From contig JASMTQ010000086.1 in assembly GCA_041694275.1 (NCBI GenBank), forward strand, positions 9,657 through 73,656: 64,000 nt of DNA. Direction: 5' to 3'. This stretch comes from M55B118 sp041694275 (GTDB lineage: Bacteria > Bacillota_I > Bacilli_A > Izemoplasmatales > Izemoplasmataceae). Under the pieces are notes generated by a model, which was given only the letters and a program-made list of their open reading frames with translations, was not told the DNA's origin and made no database searches. Position numbers and translations under genes: made by a program. Below are positions 26,261 to 34,908 of the stretch, one piece after another; the stretch's first letter is position 1, and the number at the start of each line of letters is the position of its first letter.

Positions 26261-27178
26261 TCACTTTTTTGTATATTTTGATTTGTAATACCGCTCACGG
26301 TCAAGCACACCGAGCGATCCTGTAAATTCCCCGGTCTTCGTTTCTTCAAGCGCCTCACCCAGAACGGCGAACTTCGAATCGATGTTGTCGATGAAATGAA
26401 GTGCCAGGGCTTCAGGAATATTCGGCTTCTTGGGAGACCCGAAATTGCCGTAGTAGTGATGGGACAAAATCATGTGCTGAAGCAGCATTCTCGCTTCTGT
26501 GTCGTATAGCCCATGGCGTCTTGCGGCTTCTCCCACGGCTTCGCTTCCCATGGAGATGTGTCCAAGCATTTTGCCTTCCGTGGTGTATTCTGGTGCGTGG
26601 TAGACTGAAAGCTCAACAGTCTTGTATAGATCATGCAGCAGGATACCCGCAATGAGCAATCCGTGATTCAAATAGGGATAGGTGGCAACAAGGCCGTCAC
26701 TCAGTTTGAGCATGGTCGCCGTATGGTAGGCCACTCCGCCGATATAGGCGTGATGAAAACGCGTGGCCGCAGGGTAGAGATAGAAGTTTTCTTCGTGTGT
26801 TCTAAAAAGGTCCAGTGTAATGGTTCTAACGTCTTCATCGTCGATGAGGGCGATGTAGTGTTCAACGGTCGTTTGAATCTCTTCAATCGGGACGGGGGCG
26901 AACTTGTAGAACTTGCCCATGAGCTGTTCCCTTTTTCCAAGCGACATGTCGATGTCGTTGATGTGCTGATGGTGTTTGACCAAAAACTGTTCCTTGGCCT
27001 TGAATTCGATGGTTTCGCCTTCGAAGAGGTAGACTTCACCTTCCTTTACATCCGCGTTTTCATCGATGCGGATGGTATGGCGAACGCCGTCACTGTCATA
27101 GACAGAAAGCGTATTGGTGTCATAGGTGGTAATATTGTAGGAATCTATTTTCGCGTAAAATGATTGCACATCAGTCAT
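26261..27178 (-). CDS. 3'-5' exoribonuclease YhaM family (OB-HD)
   Basis: YhaM trims single-stranded RNA (and DNA) from the 3' end. The 305-residue protein has an N-terminal OB-like part (1-90) and an HD domain: FHHAYIGGVAYHT (about 142-154), the metal motif ILLHDLYKTVE, LGHISMG and ILSHHYYGNFGSPK, then ALHFIDNIDSK. These wordings are typical of YhaM. It overlaps the end of the pullulanase gene by 8 bases and so is translated from the same transcript (cca, pulA, yhaM). Confidence 0.93.
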   Translation of the reverse strand: MTDVQSFYAKIDSYNITTYDTNTLSVYDSDGVRHTIRIDENADVKEGEVYLFEGETIEFKAKEQFLVKHHQHINDIDMSLGKREQLMGKFYKFAPVPIEEIQTTVEHYIALIDDEDVRTITLDLFRTHEENFYLYPAATRFHHAYIGGVAYHTATMLKLSDGLVATYPYLNHGLLIAGILLHDLYKTVELSVYHAPEYTTEGKMLGHISMGSEAVGEAARRHGLYDTEARMLLQHMILSHHYYGNFGSPKKPNIPEALALHFIDNIDSKFAVLGEALEETKTGEFTGSLGVLDRERYYKSKYTKK

Positions 27179-29276
27179 CCTTTCTCTTGATGCTTAAAAT
27201 AGTGGTTGAGATGGTGCCTGTCTTTAGGGTTGAGCCTTCAAGGCTAATCGTGTCTTCCGATTTAAAAAGGGTGGTTGCATCGCCAACATCGATTGTTTCA
27301 TCCTTATCGGTATTTTTAAATACCATGAGAAGACTCTTTTCTTCACTTTTGACTTCGTAAAGACAGGTGCCCTGTTTTGTAAAGGATACGTTCACCCTCT
27401 GTTCGATTTCGTGGGGCGTCTTGATTCTCAACTCAGGATGGTTCTTTCTGAACTCGACAAGTGTCTTGAACTCTTCTATGTATGGAAGGTAGGCGTCCTT
27501 GCGGTTCCAATCAAGCCTGTTGATGGCATCAGGGGACATGTAGCTGTTTTTGACGCCGTTTTTGGTTCTGAAGAATTCCTGGCCTGCGTGAATGAAAGGC
27601 ACGCCCTGGGCAAGCAAAACCATGGAGGTGGCCAGACGCTGCATTTTAACGCGCGTGGGTTCATCAAGATTCGGGAAAGCTTTAAGTGTCTGATCGAAAT
27701 AGGTGTGATCGTCATGGCACTCCACATAGTTCATCGACTGTCCTGGATACTTGATTGCGCCGTGGGAGACCGTACCGCCTTTTAGAATGTTTTCGATGGT
27801 TTTTTGGCGACCTTTTCTTCCTTGTGAGAATCCAGTGTCCTTCACGTCGAAATTGGAGCCTTTGATGTATTCGCGGGTAACGTCGTTAAAAAACCCGATA
27901 TTGTAAAGCACATAGTTGTTCTGAAGGTGTGTCATGCGATTTTCCTTGAGCGGGGTTGGAATGTTCCAGCCTTCGCCGTAAACAAGCATGTCTTTTCTGT
28001 AGCTTTCAAGTTTCTGTCTTAAGACATGCATGGTCTTGATGTCTATGAGGCCCATGAGGTCGAAACGAAATCCGTCCACTTTGAACATCTTCGCCCAGTA
28101 CATAACTGAATCGACGATGAATTTTCGGATCATGGTTCGCTCTGTAGCAAGATCGTTACCACAGCCTGAACTCTCAGTGAGATAGCCATGGCTGTTCACG
28201 CGGTAGGCATACCCTGGAATGAGTGCGTCAAAGGGGAATGTGTCAACGTCATAGACGTGGTTGTATACGACGTCCATGACCACGCGAAGATTGTTTTTGT
28301 GGAGAGTGTCGATCATGGTTCTCAGTTCATTGATGCGTTTGTATGGATCCTCTGGATCCGTTGCAAGAGAGCCTTCCACCACGTTGTACTGCGATGGGTT
28401 GTAGCCCCAGTTATAGGCCGCATCCGGATTTGTTTCATCGACGCCTTCAAAATCATAAAAAGGCAGAATCTGTACGTGGGTGATGCCGAGCGTCTTAAGA
28501 TAGTCAAACCCTGCAGGCTTACCGTTTTTCGTTTTGAGCGTTTCTTCTGTGAAAGAGGGAAACGTTCCGGGATGGGGCGCTTCAATGCTTGTGTCTTTAG
28601 TGAAATCTCTTACGCTCGTTTCATAGACTATGGCATCGACAGCCGAGAAATGATCCGTATCAAGGATACTATCCATCGGTGCGAATTTGGCTGGATCTAC
28701 AACCACGTTTCGCTTTCCATTGGCCGTAGATGCAATGGCGTATGGATCGTTGAAAGACCGAACCTTCCCATTCACATAGCTTTCATAACAGTATCCATAG
28801 CCTTCATAATCGCCTTCAAGGGTCAGTGACCAGACACCTTGATTATGATAGGTTAGGTTATGAGACGCTTTTTCGCCATCGGGCGAGGTCAGGTTCAGCG
28901 TGATTCTTTTGACAATTGGCGACCATAGCTTGAATGTGGTTTGGTCTTTGTGATAGGTGAGGCCAAGGTCGTTGCCGTCATAAGCGTAAAGTTCATCGAA
29001 GATATCGCTTCTGACGATCGCGCCACTGTAAAGCTCGGCTTTGAAGCCGTCTTCCAGGTGAACGAAGTAATCCTTGGTAAGAAAGACGAATCCTTCGAAT
29101 GTGGTGATGTATTTGATGCGATCGTGACTTTCCCTTACTTCAGTGACATGAAGCGGGATGGTTTCCCCGTTGCCCTCAAGAATGAAAAAAGTGAATCGTT
29201 TTTCCGTGATGCTTTTGGGCACGAGCACACTGATGGTGTGAAAGGCGTCCAGATACGCTTCGATTTTATTATTCAT
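27171..29276 (-). CDS. pulA: Type I pullulanase (GH13)
   Basis: The enzyme cleaves alpha-1,6 branches of glycogen, starch or pullulan. The 701-residue protein carries a CBM48-like domain (about 100-190: YHKDQTTFKLWSPIVKRI) and the GH13 barrel. The pullulanase signature YNWGYNP is at about 290, followed by VVMDVVYNHVYD, the nucleophile region GFRFDLMGL, the acid/base YGEGWN, and VECHDDHT, where most family members have HDNHT. There is no signal peptide, so it acts on internal glycogen or imported maltodextrins, which fits the orphan MsmX-type ATPase. The ATG overlaps the cca stop by 8 bases. Confidence 0.95.
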   Translation of the reverse strand: MNNKIEAYLDAFHTISVLVPKSITEKRFTFFILEGNGETIPLHVTEVRESHDRIKYITTFEGFVFLTKDYFVHLEDGFKAELYSGAIVRSDIFDELYAYDGNDLGLTYHKDQTTFKLWSPIVKRITLNLTSPDGEKASHNLTYHNQGVWSLTLEGDYEGYGYCYESYVNGKVRSFNDPYAIASTANGKRNVVVDPAKFAPMDSILDTDHFSAVDAIVYETSVRDFTKDTSIEAPHPGTFPSFTEETLKTKNGKPAGFDYLKTLGITHVQILPFYDFEGVDETNPDAAYNWGYNPSQYNVVEGSLATDPEDPYKRINELRTMIDTLHKNNLRVVMDVVYNHVYDVDTFPFDALIPGYAYRVNSHGYLTESSGCGNDLATERTMIRKFIVDSVMYWAKMFKVDGFRFDLMGLIDIKTMHVLRQKLESYRKDMLVYGEGWNIPTPLKENRMTHLQNNYVLYNIGFFNDVTREYIKGSNFDVKDTGFSQGRKGRQKTIENILKGGTVSHGAIKYPGQSMNYVECHDDHTYFDQTLKAFPNLDEPTRVKMQRLATSMVLLAQGVPFIHAGQEFFRTKNGVKNSYMSPDAINRLDWNRKDAYLPYIEEFKTLVEFRKNHPELRIKTPHEIEQRVNVSFTKQGTCLYEVKSEEKSLLMVFKNTDKDETIDVGDATTLFKSEDTISLEGSTLKTGTISTTILSIKRKDD

Positions 29277-30450
29277 TGGTATGACTCCGTTCGATAAGAT
29301 TTAAGTGTTCCTTTGCTTTTTCGATCAAGACTTCACGCTTGTTTGGAACGTTGTTCTCAATCACGTCTTCAAGAAGTTTTTCCAAGATGAGGCTTATATG
29401 TTTTTTATTCTTGATTGGCAATTGATTCACAATGTCGTGACCATTGATCGCAAGGGCTTTTTTGGTGGTTAAGGGAAGTGTGGAATGAAGGATGTTGATG
29501 TCTGCAGTGTAATCCTTCATGCCAAAAATGCGATTCAGGGTGTTGGCTTTTAAGACCAGCTCTTTTCCATAGGTGAAGACATCCATTGCATTGAAGGGAC
29601 GGTTTTTCGTTTCTTCATGCAGATGCCTTATGGCCTTTATGGTCTTCGTGAAATTCTTAGAAAACCGCCAAGGGCCGTTATCTAGGGTCTGATACAAATC
29701 GAAAAGGGCGAAAGCTTCCTCTTTTTTGTAATCCACGGGGGTCTTTGCGAGGACTTCGATGCCTTTTTCCAGTCTGAATAGATTCTTGTGAATCAGGGTG
29801 CTCACCATTGATTTTAGGGCTTTTTTGGAATGCGGTGCGTCAAGCAGACGGAAAAGCTCTTGTTGGATGCGTTCTATGGAGAGCTTTTCGATTAGCGCTC
29901 TATTTTTCCTGATGGCATTTGCGGTTTGCGCCTCCAGTGAAAAGCCTAGACGCGCCATGAATCTGAATGCTCTGAGCATTCTGAGGGCGTCTTCGTAGAA
30001 CCGTTCTTCAGGAACGCCGATGGTTTTAATGGTTTTCTCTCTTAAGTCTTTTAGTCCCCCAAACATGTCACCGATGGTGCCTTCGTGATCCATCGTTAGC
30101 TGATTGATGGTGAAATCACGGCGTTTGAGATCCTCTTCCAAGCTGTCTGCAAAATCAATGGAAGCGGGATGACGATGGTTGTCATAAACCGTTTCTTTTC
30201 TATAGGTTGTAATCTCAAACCCTCGCCCATTTAGAATCACGCTCATGGTTCCAAAAGCCGCGCCCGTAGGCACGACTTTTTCAAATAGCGTTTTAATATC
30301 CTCGGGGCGGGCGTTGGTGGTGATGTCGATATCCTTCGTGGGCAGGCCAAGCAAAGTGTCTCTGACATACCCTCCAACAAAATACGCTTCAAATGAAGCG
30401 TCATTAAGTGTTTTCAGTATTTTCATGCCGTTTTCGTGCATCTTAGTCAT
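29269..30450 (-). CDS. cca: CCA tRNA nucleotidyltransferase
   Basis: This class II nucleotidyltransferase adds or repairs the 3' CCA of tRNA. The 393 residues show YFVGGYVRD (about 24-32), the catalytic KDIDITT (D-x-D), the RRDFTINQL motif (about 112), EERFYEDALRMLRAFRFMARLGF and SIERIQQEL. It opens the cca-pulA-yhaM run with 8-base overlaps, an odd mix of tRNA, polysaccharide and RNA-decay genes. Confidence 0.95.
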   Translation of the reverse strand: MTKMHENGMKILKTLNDASFEAYFVGGYVRDTLLGLPTKDIDITTNARPEDIKTLFEKVVPTGAAFGTMSVILNGRGFEITTYRKETVYDNHRHPASIDFADSLEEDLKRRDFTINQLTMDHEGTIGDMFGGLKDLREKTIKTIGVPEERFYEDALRMLRAFRFMARLGFSLEAQTANAIRKNRALIEKLSIERIQQELFRLLDAPHSKKALKSMVSTLIHKNLFRLEKGIEVLAKTPVDYKKEEAFALFDLYQTLDNGPWRFSKNFTKTIKAIRHLHEETKNRPFNAMDVFTYGKELVLKANTLNRIFGMKDYTADINILHSTLPLTTKKALAINGHDIVNQLPIKNKKHISLILEKLLEDVIENNVPNKREVLIEKAKEHLNLIERSHTNE

Positions 30451-30549
30451 AAGCGTTCACCACATGAATTATACAATAAATCAAGGACTTTTTCCATCTA
30501 TAGACCCCAATCGTTGAGAAAAATGCTATGATGGGATTGGGTGATAATC

Positions 30550-31161
30550 ATGTACAGCATAAAAGCGGAAGTCAAAGAAGAAACAATCATCAAACATTCC
30601 AGGTTCATAAGCTTTGCCAAACCTGTTTTTGACAAAAAAAGCGCAGAAGATTACCTGAAGGCTGTGAAAACGGCGCATCCCGATGCAAATCATCACTGTT
30701 TCGCCTACATAATCGGTGAAGACGCACTCTTGCAAAAAGCGGAAGATGACGGTGAGCCTTCAAAAACTGCGGGCATGCCCATCCTTGAAACGCTCAAGAA
30801 AAATAGCATGACCAACATCATCGTAATTGTCGTACGGTATTTCGGTGGCATCAAACTTGGTGCGGGCGGACTTATTCGCGCATACGGAAAAGGGGCATCG
30901 CTTGCTTTGGAAAAAGCCACCAAAACAATGCCCAAAACGCTTATGAAAATACGAATCACGTTGCCTTTTGATTTGATTGGAACCATCGAGCATGAACTTG
31001 AAGGTCTTGTGGATACAGTCGAACGCAGCTACGACGCGTCAGCTCACTTTACCGTAACACTTGAAGAGAACGTCGTAAAAGACTTGAAAGAATCCCTCAG
31101 GGAAAAAACCAGTGCCAAGGCTCAGATAGAAACAGTTGAATCCTTTATCAAATACCTGTAG
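30550..31161 (+). CDS. YigZ/IMPACT family protein
   Basis: The 203-residue protein has the two-domain YigZ build: an N-terminal IMPACT domain (HHCFAYIIGE, DDGEPSKTAGMPIL, VRYFGGIKLGAGGLIRAYG, about 50-120) and a C-terminal DUF1949 ferredoxin-like domain (LPFDLIGTIEHELEG). The cellular role is unsettled; eukaryotic IMPACT acts on translation control. The ATG at 30550 is chosen, with GGGTGAT upstream; an in-frame GTG three codons earlier is possible. Confidence 0.9.
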   Translation: MYSIKAEVKEETIIKHSRFISFAKPVFDKKSAEDYLKAVKTAHPDANHHCFAYIIGEDALLQKAEDDGEPSKTAGMPILETLKKNSMTNIIVIVVRYFGGIKLGAGGLIRAYGKGASLALEKATKTMPKTLMKIRITLPFDLIGTIEHELEGLVDTVERSYDASAHFTVTLEENVVKDLKESLREKTSAKAQIETVESFIKYL

Positions 31162-31167
31162 TATAAA

Positions 31168-31194
31168 AAAACGCGAACGAATTCGCGTTTTTAT
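31168..31194. terminator. Bidirectional terminator after the YigZ and DUF1146 genes
   Basis: AAAAACGCGAA-CGAA-TTCGCGTTTTT is symmetrical with A and T runs on both sides. Confidence 0.9.
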
Positions 31195-31416
31195 TTAGCT
31201 GAAAAGTGTAATGGAAATAGTCACAAGGTTCATAATCGCCTTAAGGACGAGATAAGTAAGTGCAATGCTTATGAATATGTAGATGAACTGCATTTCACGG
31301 ACTGAACCTTTTTTGAATATCGGGCTGATATCCATGCTCATAAGACTTCTGAAGGTAATTGCGAAAATGATGAAGAACAGCAGGCCTTCAAATATTGCGA
31401 GTGCAAATGGATCCAT
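31195..31416 (-). CDS. DUF1146 (YwzB-like) small membrane protein
   Basis: The 73-residue protein has two membrane helices (about 5-25 and 45-70) with a short loop containing the DUF1146-like run SLMSMDISPIF. In Bacillus the homolog lies beside the ATP synthase operon. Here it follows the NusG-II protein by 36 bases and shares its terminator. Function unknown. Confidence 0.65.
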   Translation of the reverse strand: MDPFALAIFEGLLFFIIFAITFRSLMSMDISPIFKKGSVREMQFIYIFISIALTYLVLKAIMNLVTISITLFS

Positions 31417-31452
31417 GGTATTCCTCCTTTTAAGGGGACTTTTTATGGCTGA

Positions 31453-31899
31453 TTAATAGATGATGGCATCATCATCCTCTGGTGATGGCAACGGGGTTTC
31501 TATTCTAATGACAACTTCGTTTGGAAGACATGTAAGTGGTTTTAACGGTGAGTTGGTTTCACCTTGTTTTTGACAAATGTTTTGAGGACTCACTTCATCT
31601 AGGACGCGAACAGTATGATTGTCCGGATCGTACCCAATGGTAACTGTGTTGTTATCGCCGTAACTTCCCTTGACGACATACCTTCCGGCGTCTTCATCCA
31701 CACTGATCACTTCTTCTTCTACAATAATCACGGCCGAACCATCTTGAAGATCAATTCTCAATACTTCCTGACTTCCATGAGTAACGACCGCAATACCGTC
31801 GTCATACGTTTGACTTCGCTGAAGCAATTGAACGGCTACAACGCTTATCAAAGCCACGATAGCGAGAACAACAATCAGTTTGACATCATTGCGCTTCAT
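31453..31899 (-). CDS. NusG domain II-containing membrane-anchored protein (EetA-like)
   Basis: The 148-residue protein has one N-terminal membrane anchor (about 8-26) and an extracellular NusG_II beta domain with the pattern YVVKGSYGDNNTVTIGYD, then NICQKQGETNSPLKPLTCLPNEVVIRI. The two cysteines probably form a disulfide. Proteins of this family occur next to Gx transporters, ApbE and FMN-binding lipoproteins, as in the flavin-based extracellular electron transfer locus of Listeria. The same partners lie within 3 kb here. It is divergent from the FMN-binding lipoprotein gene. Confidence 0.75.
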   Translation of the reverse strand: MKRNDVKLIVVLAIVALISVVAVQLLQRSQTYDDGIAVVTHGSQEVLRIDLQDGSAVIIVEEEVISVDEDAGRYVVKGSYGDNNTVTIGYDPDNHTVRVLDEVSPQNICQKQGETNSPLKPLTCLPNEVVIRIETPLPSPEDDDAIIY

Positions 31900-32018
31900 T
31901 GGGTCGCCTCCTTTATTAGTCTAGTATATCATATCAACAAAAGACCGCCACGGTCAATGCATTTAGTTCGTGTACCAAAATTAACTGCTTCTGTAATACA
32001 ATTTTTTACCAATATTTA

Positions 32019-32047
32019 TTGACATAGGGTCTGTTAAAATTTATAAT
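32019..32047 (+). promoter_or_regulatory. SigA promoter of the FMN-binding lipoprotein gene
   Basis: TTGACA (32019-32024), 17 bases, TATAAT (32042-32047): perfect consensus, followed by AGGAGG before the ATG at 32093. It predicts strong expression. Confidence 0.9.
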
Positions 32048-32092
32048 ACAAGTGGTTTGAAAAACTAAAAATAACTAGGAGGCAACAAAACC

Positions 32093-33106
32093 ATGAAAAA
32101 ATTATTGAGTGCACTATTACTACTTACTTTGGTTTTCTCTCTTTCTGCATGTGGAGAAGACGAAGTAGAACTTGGTGAATACAAACCTGGACTTCACCTT
32201 GGCTATTCCGACGGAAACAGAAACAGTTTCGCATATGTCTATGTAGATGCTGAAGGCTTTATCGAAGACATCCACATTGACGCGGTTTATGCAAAACGCG
32301 ACTCTGAAGGCCCAATGTGGGACCTTGAAGATGATACTGTTAATTATCTTGGACTTACAAAACGTACCCTTGATGACGGTTGTGACTACGGCATGCACGA
32401 AGATGCAGATGACGACTGTGAAGCTGACGAAGAAGGCAAGCTTCTCTGGGTTGCACAGGTTGACGCAATTGCGGACGACGTAGTTGAAAACCAAGGTATT
32501 CCTGAATATTCAATTACTGATGGCAAGTTTGACGATGACGCCATTACGGGTGTTTCCATCACAGTAACAAGCTATTATACTGCGATTGAAAACGCACTCG
32601 AACTCGCTGAACTCGGAAGCGACGAAAAACCTACGGACTTCGACGTTCCTGAATTCGATAGCGAAGGCGACTACACGCCTGGTATCCAATACGGATATTC
32701 AGAAGGTCATCAAAACGGACATGCGTTCATCGCAGTCAATGAAGAAGGCAACATCGTTCACGCTGCTGTTGACGTTGTATACTTCAAATCAACCGCTACT
32801 GAAGATGCTGTATACGGCATGATGAACCATGGTAGCGAAGCTACTGGTATCATCACTACCAAAATGTCTCTTGACTACGGTACTGGTTACGGTATGCATA
32901 GAGATGACGACGGCAACGTAGTAGACGGCGAAATGCCATGGGAAGAACAAATGCAAGCTCTTGCTGATGCAGTTGTAGAAAACCAAGGCCTTGAAGACTA
33001 CAGTCTTGTAGACGGCGCTTTTGAAAATCCAGATGACGCTGTTGCCGGTGTATCAATCACTGTCGATCACGTTATTGAAGCATTTGAAATGGCACTTGGC
33101 AGATAA
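32093..33106 (+). CDS. Duplicated FMN-binding lipoprotein, PplA-like
   Basis: The 337-residue protein has a clear lipoprotein signal (lipobox LSAC, Cys20). The mature part is two tandem homologous repeats (about 28-170 and 193-335). Each starts Y-x-PG-x-x-x-GYS-x-G, contains YGMH, then AD-x-VVENQG, and ends with a GVSITV motif. The latter reads DAITGVS (149-155) and DAVAGVS (315-321), close to the D-x-x-(S/T)-G-x-(S/T) site to which ApbE attaches FMN. This is the build of PplA, the flavinylated lipoprotein that passes electrons to outside acceptors in Listeria. The protein is very acidic. The ApbE-like gene follows directly. Confidence 0.78.
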   Translation: MKKLLSALLLLTLVFSLSACGEDEVELGEYKPGLHLGYSDGNRNSFAYVYVDAEGFIEDIHIDAVYAKRDSEGPMWDLEDDTVNYLGLTKRTLDDGCDYGMHEDADDDCEADEEGKLLWVAQVDAIADDVVENQGIPEYSITDGKFDDDAITGVSITVTSYYTAIENALELAELGSDEKPTDFDVPEFDSEGDYTPGIQYGYSEGHQNGHAFIAVNEEGNIVHAAVDVVYFKSTATEDAVYGMMNHGSEATGIITTKMSLDYGTGYGMHRDDDGNVVDGEMPWEEQMQALADAVVENQGLEDYSLVDGAFENPDDAVAGVSITVDHVIEAFEMALGR

Positions 33107-33126
33107 GTATCAACCTTCTATAGTTT

Positions 33127-33153
33127 AAGAGGCCTTCGGGCCTCTTTTCTTTT
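33127..33153 (+). terminator. Terminator of the FMN-binding lipoprotein gene
   Basis: AAGAGGCC-TTCG-GGCCTCTT hairpin followed by TTCTTTT. Confidence 0.9.
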
Positions 33154-33185
33154 CTGCGATTTTTACGTACATGGTCCCAACTGTG

Positions 33186-33194
33186 TGATATAAT
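33186..33194 (+). promoter_or_regulatory. Extended -10 promoter of the ApbE-like gene
   Basis: TGATATAAT (extended -10) 26 bases upstream of the ATG; the -35 region (CGTACA) is weak. Confidence 0.6.
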
Positions 33195-33220
33195 ACACAC
33201 GCTAGAAAGGATTGATTTCC

Positions 33221-34291
33221 ATGAAAAAAACACTGCTTCTACTTACGCTCTTCATTGCTGTTTTCTCCCTGAATGCCTGTGAAGAGGATTCTGTCAATTT
33301 AAAAAAGGAATCGGATGTTCATACATCCTATTTCGACTCCATGATTGCGATTAATCTATATGTAGATGAAAATACAGATGAAGCTATCATCGATGAAATT
33401 TTTGACGAAAGTGAAACCTTACTTAAAAACATTCATCAGCAGGCTGACCGCTACAATACGTACAGTGGTGTGACCAATGTCATGACCCTCAATGAAGATC
33501 CAACTTCCACCCATATTGTGGAAGATGAACTCTTTGAACTGCTTATGCTTTCCAAGGATTATCATGCACTCACCAATGGATATTTTGATATTACCATGGG
33601 TCCCGTCCTCGATATCTGGAATGACCACCTTGAATCTTGCAATGAAAATGGCGACTGTTCAGTTCCAAGTGATGCGACTTTAAACGCCGCTGGTGAGTAC
33701 GTTGGCATTGACAAACTCACCCTTAACGAAGATACCAACGAAGTCACCATGCAAGAAAACATGAATCTGAACCTCGGAGGTGTCGCCAAGGGCTACGCCA
33801 CCAATAAGCTATCCGCCTTGCTTAAAAATTATGAAGAAATAGAAAGTTTTCTCATCAATGCGGGGACATCCAATATTGAAGTCTACGGTGATCACCCCAC
33901 AAGAGATTCGAACTTATGGCATATAGGCGTCACTGATCCGACAAATCCGAATGATCCATACGGGTTTGCCGGTGTCAAGCTTGATTCTGGAACATCGCTT
34001 GTGACCAGTGGCGATTACGTCAGATATTTCGAAGTGGATGGTGAGAGGTATCATCATCTTATCAATCCAAATACACTCAAACCTTCCTTTCATCACAGGA
34101 GTGTGACTGTAGTTATCGAAGACGGTTCCATCGGTGATATTCTATCCACGGCCGCATTTCTCATGGAACCTACAGAGTCCCAGGCTTTCATCGAAGATCT
34201 GGATGATGTAGAAGCGGTATGGTATTTGGATGATGATTCTATAGAAACATCAAGCGGATTTGATGATTACCTTCTCGAATGGCGCGATTAA
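33221..34291 (+). CDS. ApbE-family FMN transferase lipoprotein (FmnB-like)
   Basis: ApbE enzymes move FMN from FAD onto Ser/Thr of target proteins. The 356-residue protein has a lipoprotein signal (LNAC, Cys20) and the ApbE motifs: YFDITMGPVLDIWN (about 130), LNLGGVAKGYA (about 188), INAGTSNIEVYG, the TSGDYVRYFEVDGERYHHLI segment (about 270) and GDILSTAAFLM with the metal-binding Asp. The ATG at 33221 has AAAGG upstream. An extracellular ApbE beside a substrate with two candidate sites points to flavinylation of the preceding lipoprotein. Confidence 0.93.
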   Translation: MKKTLLLLTLFIAVFSLNACEEDSVNLKKESDVHTSYFDSMIAINLYVDENTDEAIIDEIFDESETLLKNIHQQADRYNTYSGVTNVMTLNEDPTSTHIVEDELFELLMLSKDYHALTNGYFDITMGPVLDIWNDHLESCNENGDCSVPSDATLNAAGEYVGIDKLTLNEDTNEVTMQENMNLNLGGVAKGYATNKLSALLKNYEEIESFLINAGTSNIEVYGDHPTRDSNLWHIGVTDPTNPNDPYGFAGVKLDSGTSLVTSGDYVRYFEVDGERYHHLINPNTLKPSFHHRSVTVVIEDGSIGDILSTAAFLMEPTESQAFIEDLDDVEAVWYLDDDSIETSSGFDDYLLEWRD

Positions 34292-34299
34292 TTGCATAT

Positions 34300-34341
34300 A
34301 AAAAGCCTTGCCGGTATTGTGTGTACTGGCAAGGCTTTTTC
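34300..34341. terminator. Bidirectional terminator between ApbE and Gx transporter genes
   Basis: AAAAAGCCTTGCC and GGCAAGGCTTTTT form a long stem with an 11-15 base loop, T-rich on both sides. Confidence 0.9.
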
Positions 34342-34347
34342 TTATGT

Positions 34348-34860
34348 TTAGTAACTGTGCACTTTGAATTGCTCTTTCATGGAATTGATAAGCTTTCTCG
34401 CAACCATTCCCGTAAAAATTCCTGTTGGAATGCTGATGGCGATAAGCAGTGGCAGAATAAAGATGATTTCTTCAGTGTTGAGCAAAAATACTGCCATGAA
34501 AATTTGTCCGACCGCATGTCCAAGTGAGCCCATGACACTGACAGAAATGATCGTGAATCCCGGTAGTCTTTTGAAAAGCATCATCAAAGCGAATGCCACC
34601 ATGCCTCCGGATAAGCTCAAATAAAACGCGGGACTGAAAAGCCCGGTTACGAAGCTTACAAGAAGGATCCTTATGATGAGCACTGCGAAAGCGTCCTTGA
34701 TGCCGTAAGTATATAAAATGATGAGAACCACTATGTTAGCGAGGCCCAGACGTATCATGGGAAGCCCAGTAAACCCAACAATGGCCGTTCTCTCAACGAT
34801 ATTGAGAACCACACTCACTGCGAGCATAATCGCTAGAAAAACGAGTCTTTTTGTTTGCAT
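34348..34860 (-). CDS. Gx transporter family membrane protein (EetB-like)
   Basis: The 170-residue protein has five to six membrane helices and the Gx/heptaprenyl diphosphate synthase component I family pattern: VVLNIVERT near the start, LGLANIVVLIIL (about 50), LSGGMVAFALM (about 95) and SVMGSLGHAVGQI (about 115). The ATG at 34858-34860 is chosen for GGTGA upstream and because the hydrophobic part starts there. In the Listeria electron-transfer locus this family appears as EetB, beside the NusG-II protein EetA. It is convergent with the ApbE gene. Confidence 0.82.
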   Translation of the reverse strand: MQTKRLVFLAIMLAVSVVLNIVERTAIVGFTGLPMIRLGLANIVVLIILYTYGIKDAFAVLIIRILLVSFVTGLFSPAFYLSLSGGMVAFALMMLFKRLPGFTIISVSVMGSLGHAVGQIFMAVFLLNTEEIIFILPLLIAISIPTGIFTGMVARKLINSMKEQFKVHSY

Positions 34861-34876
34861 AAAATCACCGTCTAAT

Positions 34877-34905
34877 ATTTTATCACGGGATAACTTATAA
34901 TACAA
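34877..34905 (-). promoter_or_regulatory. Promoter of the Gx transporter gene
   Basis: Minus strand: TTGTAT (34900-34905), 17 bases, TGATAAAAT extended -10 (hexamer 34877-34882). Confidence 0.6.
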
Positions 34906-34908
34906 CTT

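Noticed and set aside
26633..27163. 176-codon frame antisense to the YhaM gene
   Set aside because: Shadow frame with no family match.
28188..28829. 213-codon frame antisense to pullulanase
   Set aside because: A codon-bias shadow of the real gene; no ribosome site and no recognisable protein.
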